Of a DNA stretch of 64,000 bases, positions 35,396-47,800 are shown one piece after another. The position numbers were made by a program, and so were the translations under genes. The DNA is from Apostichopus japonicus (Eukaryota; Echinodermata; Holothuroidea; Aspidochirotida; Stichopodidae). The first letter of the stretch is position 1. Every line of letters starts with the position of its first letter. The stretch lies in the NCBI RefSeq assembly GCF_037975245.1, contig NC_092574.1:23871713-23935712 (forward strand). The letters are read 5' to 3'. Below the pieces are notes generated by a model, which was given only the letters and a program-made list of their open reading frames with translations, had not been told where the DNA came from and did not search any database.

Positions 35396-35826
35396 TTTGA
35401 AGTGATAACACAGGACAAAGTGACCAATGCCTTGAACCCGTTTTGACTCTGACTGGGGTTACGTTAATGAATGTCCGCTGCAATAAGTTCGTTTTGTTAA
35501 TAAGTTCTTCATCAAGGTTTATCGTCAAGCGAGGTAACTGCGCACGCATTGTCATAATCATAGTTGACCAGACAGAGAAAACATGCGTGCTGATATTTCA
35601 GTGAGACAAAGCCATAGACAAAGCAAAGACTATCTTTTACATAACTTTACAATGGTAGTGGCAACCATGACTAGGATGGGCAGGGCAGGTGGCAATGAAC
35701 AAAACAAGCACACATTCTAAATTGAGTTGGATCCGTGAATTAGTTAGTGAATTCTTGTTTCGAAACTGGACCAGAATTGGAATACTGTTGCTTCATTGCT
35801 TTCCAAAAAGCTTTCATATCATCCTC
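35396..35826. promoter_or_regulatory. Shared intergenic region between UCHL3 and CHM start codons
   Basis: The two genes diverge, with only 431 bp between their ATGs, so both 5' UTRs and both promoters must fit here unless an untranslated exon lies elsewhere. No TATA box is obvious, which would suit a bidirectional housekeeping promoter. The transcription starts cannot be seen. Confidence 0.6.
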
Positions 35827-38800
35827 ATGGCTGATGATCTGCCAACAGAATATGAGGATATTATCCTCGGAACTGGTAAGACAGCTGAGAATGGCGTTTG
35901 TTGTTGAGCCATTGGCTAATGTTATTGTTAGGCGGTAGGTTTTGCATTGTTAATCATGACGTGACATACGTTATCGATCATAATAAACCTAACGTTACAA
36001 TTCAATGTAGGACTCGGAGGCTGGGTAATGCAATCTTGAGCACAACCTGAACCATGAATTTCTCTTTGCTAAAATATCAGTGAATCATGAAGGAATATAA
36101 CCAACCCAAGCAAATCAAGTAAAATATGCCCATAACATTACCTTAAATTTTGATCAAATGCCATACAAAGGAAAACAAAAATACAGATTGATTAAACTCA
36201 GACTTAAAAAAAAATGAGGAAAGCCTGCTCACCTTCATCAAACACATCAATTCTTTCCACAGCACCATCAAATTCACCTCTGATTACTCTAACCAACAGG
36301 TTATCTTTCTTGATGTGACTGTTCGCAAGGAACACGGTTCTCTCTCAACAGACTTATACACCAAGCCCACAGACACACACCAGTATCTCCATTCTTCAAG
36401 CTGCCATCCCCGTCACTGCAAGTCTGGAATTGCCTACAGTCAAGCACTTCGTCTTCTTCGCATTTGCTCTAACAATTCCTCTTTCATTCGCCATGCAGAT
36501 GCTTTGGAAAAACACCTTACTGCCAGGGGCCATAGTGCCAGAAGGGTGCGTGAAGCCATTCAGAGAGTCCGCTCCCTTTCCAGATCATCTACTTTGGCAG
36601 TGAAGGACAAAAAGGGACGAGATTGCGACAACAAGCTGCCCCTGGTTGTAACTTTCCACCCAAATCTTCCTCCTCTTCAGAAAATCACCTCTAACAACCA
36701 CAACATTCTCCTTACTTCCAATAGACTCCAACGAGCCGTCCCTGAAAACCCATCATCGCCTACAGACGACCCCGCAACCTACAAGACCTTCTTGTGCCTG
36801 CTGCTGTTCCACCTCTAACTTCTAACCCTACACCCATTCAGCATTGTACTTTAAAATGTGACCGTACTTCGAGATGCATCGTCTGCAGCCACCACATTGT
36901 CGAATCCAATTCCATCACCAGCCACAGCATGCAACTCACACACAAGACTAAGGGTCACATCACTTGCACTACCACCAATGTCATCTATCTGATCTCCTGA
37001 TCAATGTCATCTATCTGATCTCCTGTAGAGTTTGCGGCATCCAGTATGTTGGCGAAACCAAAACCACCCTCAAGAAGCGATTCTGTGGTCACAACTCCAC
37101 AGTCAACACCATGAAGACTGAGACCCCAGTTGGAGAACATTTTAACCTTCCCAACCATACCATTAACGACATGTCCCTACAGGGGATTGAATCCTTAGGT
37201 AGCCGTCCTGACCTAGTACGAATCAGCAGAGAGGGGCTGTGGATGCAACGCCTTGGCACCATTCAACCTCATGGGTTGAACATTCAGGAAGGACATGACT
37301 AACTTTTCTTCTGTCCCCCACTCCTTTTCCCTCCCCCCTCCCCTTCACTCATCCTCTCACAGCTCTCTTCCCCTCTTTTTTTCTCCACACCTTCCTGTCT
37401 TTGTCTCTTTCCAGTTTATTCCCTACCCTGTTCCTTTAATCCTCTCTTTGTCCCTCCACTTTATCTCCTACCTCTCCTCTTCTCCTGTTGCTTTCTTCTC
37501 TCCATCCCTTGTCTACTTATAATCCCCTTTCATCAATTTCATTGTGTTCACCGTTCTCATTAACCTGTCTGTATTCTGTGCGTGTTTTTGTCCCTTCTGT
37601 TACTGTAACTTGTCATTTAGCCTCTGAAAAAGATCCTGCTAGGATCGAAACGTCAGGCCAACTTACTTTTATATAAACTCAAACTTGTCAAAGTCATATT
37701 ATTTGAGATGGCAAACCGCAAATTTAAGCTGTTGACTGGTGGTCAAATGCCTCAATGTTAAGTGTAAAGCAAGAGAAACTTGAACCTCTATTGCAAGCTA
37801 CTTTGAGTAACATAAGCCTTTAACCTTTTTATTAATCTTTTACTTTCTTATCTTTATGATAATATTTATATATTATGTATATATTTTTATATTCTTAGTC
37901 TTTACTCCTGTTTATAAATATGTTTATATTTATACTGGTGATAAATAAGTAACACAGGAACCATGTAGTGTTTTATAAGAGACACAGTTCAGAGCCTTCC
38001 AAGTGCTAAACAAAATTGGAACACTGAATTATTCTCTTCAAATGTTTTTTTCCCCTTCAAACTAATATAGGTCTTCAAGAGAGTATTCTAGCAGCTGCAC
38101 TTGCCAGAATTGGTAGACGAGTCCTTCATTTTGACAGGTAACAAACAGCAAACTTTTCTTTATTAGGTTGAGAATGCAGGCTTACTTAATGAGAACGATG
38201 AGCAATTTGTGTGTTTGAAATATTTGGTTACTAGTATTAAAATGCTTATTTGTATTAATGCTAAATTGACAATGAATGGTTGATAGTTACAAATTAAGTA
38301 AAACTTAAAATACTGTTAACATTGTCATGGAAAAGACATAGTGTATGGCATTAATTTACCATAAGAACAAACACATAGAAAATACAAACACCTCTCATTA
38401 TATACTTTCCATAGATTTATGTGGACTTTTTTTCTAACTCATGAATATTAAATATAACATAATACTTAGGCAAAGCCTGATCTGGCCAAAAAGGAAATGA
38501 ATCGAGGTAACTAAGCTAAAAAAAGCTCAATACCCACAAAGGAAAAGAAGTGCTAGAATGTTTAGCATAACAAAGAAACACATGATTTCTTAACCATAAC
38601 AAGCAACTCCGCATGCCACTTAATATTCTTTTGCATCTCATTTGCATAATAAAAGTGATATAATGTTTACACCTCTACATTAACATGATCCAATGCAAGG
38701 CATGCATGATGGAAATATTAAGAAGGAAACAAACCCATCCAATATTTTTGCCAAAGGGATGAACAGCCTCAATCAGAAATGGCCCAAAAAAACAATCAGA

Positions 38801-41800
38801 TTGCTTTTTTTTTTTAAAGGAATAACTACTACAGCGGAGAATGGGCTTCTTTTCATCTACAAGGGATTTTGGAGTGGATCGACAATTATCAGGTAAACCA
38901 AGTTTTCATGACTTTTAATAAGTCTTTATTTCTGTCATTGTCTGGTTTGAAACAAATATCAAATGAATAGACTGACCAGTTCTTGTTAATTTACACCTCC
39001 TTTCTACCATTTCAATTTGAATTGCCTGTTAAAAAACATTTCTGATAAATAAATGTAAATACCATATATTCAGGTGCATGCAATAATTAATGCTTTTGCA
39101 ATTTTTCAATGTAAAGTAGTGTCTTAAATTATTAACGTGGCACAATAAATTCTACACTACTGTAATTTGCTTACAAGCCATAGTTTAGCTCTTTTTTGAA
39201 CCTGTGGATTGCTAGAGCTTTCATATATCCTTGTCCAGTATCACCAAAGCATATAAAATTTGGAGTTAAAGTTCAACAAGGGTGTGACTGCATTTACTTG
39301 ATAAAAGTTGACAATGAAGTGAGACAAATGTTCCATGAAAATCTTATCGTGGTCTTCTTATCTCATCAGACACCGGCAGATGATGCAGGTCTTAGTGATG
39401 AAGCTGCTGCAACTTTACGGGAAGAGAGACCAAGCCCTGATATTGAAGATGGATTAACACTTTTGAGTATACCTAATGTCCCATCAGCAGTCTATAACCT
39501 GACCACCAATCGCTATGTGAGGTAAGTTTACACAGCTTCTGTAACTTATATTGCAATTTGACAACATTAATGACATGAACAGATATAGTAACCTAATTCA
39601 TTTGACTTCACCTAGACAGGGCTAGACAGTTAAATAGATACTTGACTTCTCTTTAAAAGGTGATATTCCAACTCCTGCCTTGAAAGGGATTGGAAGGGGG
39701 GTCTTTACCACAACAGAAGAAGACCTCATTTGACAGAGTAAGGCAGATTTTAACCTGTCTTATCATTTTATAACATAATCACAAAATTCATTTCAAAATT
39801 GATAAGTTTTTAGACTATGCTCACCTTAACTTGTGGAAAGGTCACAATTTAGTTAATGTAATGTGCCATAAATAGTTTCCATTATCTTGAAGCTTATTAC
39901 TGTGTTAGCAACATAAAATCTCCCATTGTACAAATCAAATAATGAGTACTGTTTAATATATAGAGTCTATTCATTTCAGAACTGATTTTCAGGACTTATT
40001 CTATGCCTACAGCACATTTTTCAGTGCCGCAGACAAAATCAGTCATAGCCTTTTTTTCATATAAAAGTGCAATTTCTATTTCTAAAGTACCAGAATTTGT
40101 TACTGCCATCAAGCGATAATATAACTACCAGCTGGAAATGAATAATTTCTCGATTTTATGAGTGCAAAGCAGAAGGATCTTGAGAGTAGTGAACTGACGT
40201 TGTACAGTTGTACTGATTAAATACAACCAACAAACCAGTAGCATCGAGGGCCAGTTCAGAAAATTTGTCTCCGGTAGTGAACTGAAGTTGTTATAGTTGT
40301 ATTAATTAAATACAACCAACAAACCAGTAGTGTTGAGGGCCAGGTCAGGACCTGGATATAAATTCTTCATTTTTCATTTAGTATTTTAAACAATAATAAT
40401 GTATTATTCCTTACCCTATCCTTCCCTGAGCGCCCTAAGTTGGCCTTCCCGAACCCCAATCACCAGCCTCCTCTCGTCAGGCCTGCCAACTGTTGCTTCA
40501 TCTTAGCCAATGTCAGCATAGTTCTTCTTTGTTTAAAATGTTCGCAGTGATGCAATCCTAGAGGAAGAAGAGGCAAAACCTACAGAGGGTGATTCTTCGC
40601 AATCCGCTGATCCTGTAGAAAGAACAGACGGTAACCAGACTGTGGAGACTCCTGAGAATCCTGAAGGTAATCAGCAGGACAGTGCTGCCTCTGTGGAGAC
40701 TATTGAGAATCCTGAAGGGAATCAGCAGGCTGATAGCCATGAAACTGTTGCCTCTTTGGAGATTTCAGCTGGCAATAGCACAGAGCTTCCCTTGGCAGGA
40801 ACTGATAGCACTCAGCCAATAACAAACAGAGCTGACCATACAGACATTAGCCAAGAGCCAATTACTCAAAGCTCAGATACAAATAGTACTGCAGAGGATG
40901 ACCCTGTAGGAGCAAATGCAGATGGTGTGGAGAATCAAGAGACGGAGGGGATGGTACCGGATGATCCATCTGATCCGCCTGATCCACCATCAGTGGTTGA
41001 CAGTGGTGAGGAGGATCACAGCGGCAATGCGGTCGGCGGGGATGACTCGGATAACGGCAGCGCTGCAGATGCAACCAGGAGGAAAATATGGACGTGGCAG
41101 GAAATATATGACCAATGGCGTAAATTCAATATAGACCTAGCACCGAAGGTATGAGAAAAAATGGTGAATAGCACGTAAGTGAGTTAGAAAACTAACATAG
41201 AAATACACTGAACTTGACTCAAGTAATAGCATTGATGGCTTTTACTGTACTTGCCCTTTTAATATTTGATCCAAATGATGGAACAAAAAGTTGCAATACC
41301 TCTGCTTGTACCATTGGGACCTCTCCTTATGTTATCACTCAACTTAAGTTTCAAATCGTAGGTAGTATCAGTTCTAGTCTAAGAGTACCATGGGAGGCAT
41401 AAAAACAAGCAGCCTTCATATGTCATGAGAACAGCTGAGTTAACTGAAATGGGTGTATTGAACATACAGTATTGTCCGATTTAGGTAGAGGGAAGTTACA
41501 CTGTCAGTGTCCCTTTCAAAATTTGAATTTGGGCCATCAGGTTTACTCATAAAAAATAAAAAAATGCTCTTCTACTGAAGCTACATAGGTTGTACATCTT
41601 TCTAAAATTATGTCAAGCCATGTAGACAACTAGCGCCAAACACCTGTGAAAATGGGAACTAGTGTGGAAAGTGTTACATGGATGCCTAGCACTAAAGGAA
41701 TGAGAAAACTACAAACAGTGGGAAAGTAATATGGGTAATTTATGTAGTAAGGTAGTCATTGGCATGACTTAAAAGTGAGGCATCAAGAACCAGATCAGGC

Positions 41801-44800
41801 CCGGGGACAATTTTCTCACTTTATCCTTCCCTATTTTCCTGTGGACTTTTCCTGTGATCCTGAGACTCCAGGCTGTACCTGCCTGGACATATCACAGAAA
41901 CTATGAGATCTGATGACAAGATCAGATGGGCTGCTAGTCATGAACCATGTAGGATTCCATAAATATCCAATGTTGAATTGTTTTAGTTTCACTTCAAATA
42001 TGTTTCTTTGATATGCTGGACATTCATGCATCTGGATACAGGGTCAGCCGGATAGAGGACAGTGTACTGGATTGCCGGACTGTCTGGCCTTATGCTATAC
42101 GTTGCCCTAAAAGCATGTGATATTCATGAACAGTGGGGAAATTAAATATGAATTTGTAGCACTAGTAGAGGCATCTGAACATGGTGAAGAGTGGAGAATG
42201 TAAAATGGATATTTAGCACCAAAGCATTTGAAGTAGTCAGCAATGAGGAAGGAAAGCAGTGCAGTTGCCTAGTAACACAGGTTTGCAATAAAAAGTGAAC
42301 AGTGAAGAAATTTATATGTAGCACGAAAGGCATTTTAAACTGAGGTTTAGTGAAGAAAGTATGAAGAGATGAAAGTGAGTTCAGAAGAGGAAATGGTCAG
42401 GATTATTTCAATAATCATGACATAACAAGCATTTTTGCACTGTTGCAACACTTTGGGATGTTTATGATATTAATAGCCACAAGCTGATTTTTTTTATCAA
42501 TCTGTAATCAGATGTGCCAATACTTGTACTGTTCATTTGCATATATGTCTTTTACTGTTGAATATTCAGCTGATGTTTTGCCGCGGTAATATGGTGGATA
42601 TCTTGGTCCAGTCAAGGATAAGCCGCTACGCTGAGTTCAAAGCTGTCACAAGATTGCTTACGAGCATCAACGACAAACTGGAGCATGTAAGATTGTAGCA
42701 AGATTTACTGCTCTTATTACTTTTATTGACCAGACAGAAAAAAAGATTGTTTTCTAATTGCATGATTGTTTGTTGCATTGGTAGCGTAGATACACTGTGA
42801 CACATGCACTCTGTCTTTGTTATGGGTGTAATATGTTTCATGGCTTCCAGCTGTTTTAACATGATAACCTCAGGAGCCAAATGAAGCTTGAAGGGTTGCT
42901 GGGATACAAACATTGTCTGAGACCCTAGGTACATCGGCATAACCACTCAGATGTACAAATTCTCTGGGGTTATGCTGAGTTGCATGTTCTTGAGGACAGT
43001 GAGAAGTAGAAACCAACATGTGAGCAAGTCAAACCTTAACAAGATACAGATAATTTAATAAATTTATAATTTAATTAATTTATAAATTTAAATTTAAAAT
43101 TTAAAATTATAAATTTAAAATAAATTTAATAAAATAACAAGATACAGATAAAAAAATAACAAGATACAGAAAACAAAAACCTACGAGTAGGAGAGATATG
43201 ATAGAAAACCCAAGTACTTTGGGGGACACCTTTAACTGCTAGAGAGGTGTGAGGGAGGGAGAGGGTGGGTCTGGAGATTTGCCCAAATAGTTCCCAATCG
43301 CCCTCAAAGATGAGAGGAACCATTTATGCAGCAAATAAAAAACTGTAAGGATGGAGTCATACTGTCATGAAACTTATGACATTGTATGTCATCTTAAATG
43401 AGAAGAGACAGATCAGTTTTGACAATTGATATCACAGGTTGATTGTTATATAATTTGGGCCATGTCATAATTGCTGACCACTACACTAACCTTTGTGGTG
43501 CTCAAGCCTTTAAAACCAATGATCCACAAATTTTTAAGGCCCACCACAATCTTCCAAGAGGACTGAGCCACAACCCACCAGATCTCTCAGAGTGAATTCT
43601 CAGAATGCATGAAGTTAACTCAGTGGACGACTTGGTATTGATAAAATAACGTAAGCAAGTTCCAAAAACTGCAGTAGCAAAAGACTCACAACCCACCAAT
43701 AAAACACTTTTGGGTCACCCACCCATGGCTTGCAGACTTTCATTCTAAAATAGGTTGTTTATCATTCCAAATTTTCCATGATACTGGATGGCTCTGAAAC
43801 ATTGTATTGTTACATATATTGTTTATGCCTGTGTAGGTCCCATGTTCGAGGTCTGATGTGTTCAGCAGTCGTTATGTTTCAATGCTGGAGAAGAGAATGC
43901 TGATGAAGCTCATAGAATTTGTTCTCCATTATCAAGACAGGACTGACGATTATGAAGGTAATTAATCATTGTTTTAATTATTTTTGTGGCCAATAAATAT
44001 TTTTCTATATTCTTAGCACTAAAAACTATTAAGTTAAAGTCATGCACAAAATGCACATCATGCACAAAATATTGCATGATCCTAATGTGTAGTTTGCAGT
44101 TCCTCTTAATTATAGGTTTGGAATGGTTGGATTTGAACCAAATGTCAGCAGAGTTGAACTGAGGGCCAAAAGTAAAACCTTATTTACAATGCAAAAGTTT
44201 GATTAAGCATTAGACTACAAATTGGCAAAACATTAAAGTCTTGTGTCTAAAATTGATTGAAATGAACGTTTGTGGCAACTGTTTTGTGGTCATGACCTTG
44301 ACCAAAATATGAGGAAACTTTGAATTCTTCTGCAGATCATTTCTAAGACAGGTTCATTAAAACCTTCTGGAAAGGACATGTAACTAAATGACCTTTTGTT
44401 AAAATTTGTCAAATTTGAAATGTATCAGATAGTTTAAGACATGACTAGATTATGAACTACTTAGTCTCCTGAACTTCTTGTCATTAGACAATATTTTCAC
44501 TGCACTATTGATCCCTACCCCCTCCCCCTCCTTCTCCACCTCTATCAACCCCAAGCCCTTTTTCATTACATTGCCACTTGTCATTGAAAACTATAGTGTC
44601 ACCAGTAGAGTGTCAGTATCAGTTTCAGAAATAATTGCACACCCACATATTCCAAATGTTTCTTGTGAAGTTTGAATACAGACTTAAATCATTCTAGGAG
44701 CAGGGTTGGATTTGAAGTGCATAGTCTTGTGGTTGGGCTGTTATAGCCAGCATATGACGGAAAAGTACACATTGTTGCTACAGTGTACGAAATTCTTTAT

Positions 44801-47800
44801 TGATCTTAACATTAATTTTACAGCCTACTTTTATATATCATCACCCAGGTTTCAAAGATAAACCGTTCTCGGAATTTCTACAGAAGAGGAAGCTGACGCC
44901 AACCTTGCAGCACTTTGTCATTCATTCCATCGCCATGGTAACAGCCAGCACACCTACAGAGGAGGTATGGCTTTTACCATCTGTTATGGGTATAGCTAGA
45001 CTGTGTCATTGGGTTGATACCATCCAGTTTAAGTCTAGCTGGACCATAGGTTGCATCCCACTATTAATTACTCCATTGACTTACAAACAAATTTATAACT
45101 GTCTGAGGTCACCTGTTACAGATATCAGTATCGAGTTTTGCAAATTCTTCAAAGCACCTTAAATGTAATCAGATATTTGTGCCATTATTAGTTGAAATTT
45201 GATTCTTTGACATCCAATTGTAAAGATAATAACATAAAATATGCAAAAGATGTCATCTAAGTACTCAATACTTTCTCTGAGGTTAACCTCTTAGGGCTGA
45301 TGTACATTCCTATAATTGTGTTATGGCTCTAACTAGCCTATATCATATGTGTAATACTATTCAGTGTGGGTGTCACCAGTGTATAAAGCCTGATGCAAAT
45401 TTCTTATATCAAAATTATATTTTGGTTTGACTGTATTTCCTATTTAGTGTAGGGTACAAACATATATTCACTTGCAATGGTACAGTGGATCGGCCACTGT
45501 GAATACAAGGCAAGCAGGTTATAGAGTGTGTTCTGAATCACTAAATTAACAAGCATTTCCAATGTTGTATATTTTTTTGGTGGGAAAAGTACATAAGCGT
45601 CCACAAAGAAGATAAACTATGAAACTTACTGATAGACTTTTGGCAAGTGGTAAACAACAAACTGTTTCTAATTTCATTTCAGTGGAATCATTTCTTTGCA
45701 AATTACCACCTATTGACAAACAGATGTAGTTTTGTTACAAGTTGGTTTTTCTCTACAGGTTACACATCATCTTTCACGATTCATTCTGTTTTTACTCAAC
45801 TTAGGCTTTACAAGCAATGCAATTCTTCTTGAAATCTTTGGGTCGCTATGGCAACACAGCCTTTTTGTGGACACTGTATGGAAGTGGCGAATTACCGCAG
45901 TGTTTCTGCAGGTAAGTTTGATTGTCGCATGTTACATTTTCGAAAGCTCGGTAACATTACTTCAATGTTATATCTTTAATAATAATGCCCTTGTTTATCA
46001 ACACACAATCAGTTCAATTCAAAACATGAATTGGGCACGTTTGCTAGCAGGCTTTATCGGCCGTAGTACCATAAAAACAAGAATTCAGGCTACACAGTGA
46101 ACACTGTGTAGCCTGGATTCTGTACAGAAAGAACTAATGACCCACAGGTACCTGTGAAATGTGTCCTTTGAATGGCCCGCACTGCTACGGATATGTTATG
46201 CGAGAGAAGATATTCTGTAAGTGAAACTCATATTGTATCAAACTTTATATAAAAGTGATATTGACCAGTTGTTGTTGTTGGTGTCGTTTTTGTTTGTCAT
46301 TTTAGTTTTTGTTTACTTGTAGAATGGCTGCTGTGTTTGGTGGTATCTACATGCTTCGGACAACAGCTACTTCCCTCATACTAGATTCTGCAAAGTAAGT
46401 TCTTCTCTGTCATGGAAAATTTAAATCTAGTCAACCTTAGATTTTTATAGTCACCACTTGGCATTTGTTAGTCAAAAAGATAAAATATTTTCATTGCCAT
46501 GATGTTATGTAATTAGATGGCGCTGGATTTTAATTGGAGTGATAATTTTGGCAGTTTGCACTGCCAGGTTTTTAGTGCAAGCATGTTGTGGTATGTGAAG
46601 ACAAAGAGATGCAAAGTTTGCATGACAAGTCTTAGGTGGTTAATTTGATTGTTTTATGGTACAGATGGAGAATATTTCCATCTCTGCATATTTTTTTTAT
46701 TTTTTTTTATTTAGAACACTTTATCAAACTCAAAGGATGGAGCAATTGTGAATTAGTCTGTGTACAGTAGTAGACTAACCCAAGGGGCTCGTATAGTTGT
46801 AAATGGGATTTGCGTGTGAAACGTCTGGTAAATATCATTTATGAATGGAGCATTATTTTGTGAGGCTAAAATTATACAAAGAGGTGTGTTTTCTTCTGAT
46901 GTGTAAATTGGGTATTATTACACTCCACAGTGTCCATTGTGTCCATGTTAGGACATCACATCCATTTTGCTTCAAGTTCACTCGTGGTACAAAATGTCTA
47001 TTTCAGGTGATGTTATCTCGAAAACGGTTTCATAGGAATTGAATGCAAATTTCACGGGGATGCTTAGAATGTGTTCCCACTATCATAAGTAACAAATAAA
47101 TATTTACCTGGACCTTCCCTTTACTGGGACAAAACATAGGAACCTCGATGCATTACTGCATTATTATTATTATTTTTTTTCCAGTGTATGTAAGGGCATG
47201 ATTGATTCAGAAGGAAGACGTCTATCGTGCAAGTAAGTTTACTCATTTTCATAATCAACAGTTTCACGTGTCTTGCTTTGGTCTGAAGTGAATAAAAAAA
47301 AAAGAATCACAGACAACGTTCACATGCACAATGCTAATAAAATTCACCACTTTGGAAGGATAAAAGGCAGTTATTTGAACCTGGATACTGTTATAAAGTT
47401 TGTATTTTCATTTCTTTTTGAAGTTTAAGTATTGAATGGATGAGTTTGTATAGACAACAATTAACCCAAATTTAAAAGTTTAATTAAACTGTTCGATCTT
47501 TTCCTCAATTACCAGGAATGTCATTATGGACCACTCTTATGCAACTTCCAAGATGGATGGACCTGCCAGGTAAAACTAGTATCCTTCAGTTGTTGCTTAT
47601 GACACATGTACACATACCAGGCACACAAAACCATCAACGAAAGTGTACATACTTTTAAAGGATAAATTTGATATGTTTTAGTCCAAGAAAAAAGAACAAA
47701 AAAATGGAGTACTAGCAATGTTTCTTTATCTTTTCTGGTTTTCAAGTTATTCACTTTCTTAAATCCCTCGACTGCTCCGATTCCTCAGTGCAGGCTTTAT

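Larger units (their letters stand above)
36206..37673 (+). mobile_element. Penelope-like retroelement, 5'-truncated, in CHM intron 1
   Basis: The conceptual translation begins in the end of the reverse transcriptase (FLDVTVRKE, then [13 protein letters not shown] and [10 protein letters not shown]), continues through a cysteine-containing linker ([10 protein letters not shown]), and ends with a GIY-YIG endonuclease ([20 protein letters not shown], then LKKRF). This RT plus GIY-YIG order is specific to Penelope-like elements. The element is dead: the frame changes near 36755, and a tandem duplication of about 26 bp at 36974-37023 disrupts the GIY-YIG start. A 13-bp flank, taaactcagactt at 36193-36205, recurs with one mismatch at 37674-37686 as the target duplication. 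A pyrimidine-rich tail (37295-37560) precedes the hammerhead-like end. Confidence 0.85.

Noticed and set aside
45732..45904. Alternative acceptor at 45759 for CHM exon 9
   Set aside because: That frame reads [11 protein letters not shown] and loses the conserved [10 protein letters not shown] and [12 protein letters not shown]. The acceptor at 45804 keeps both phase and conservation.
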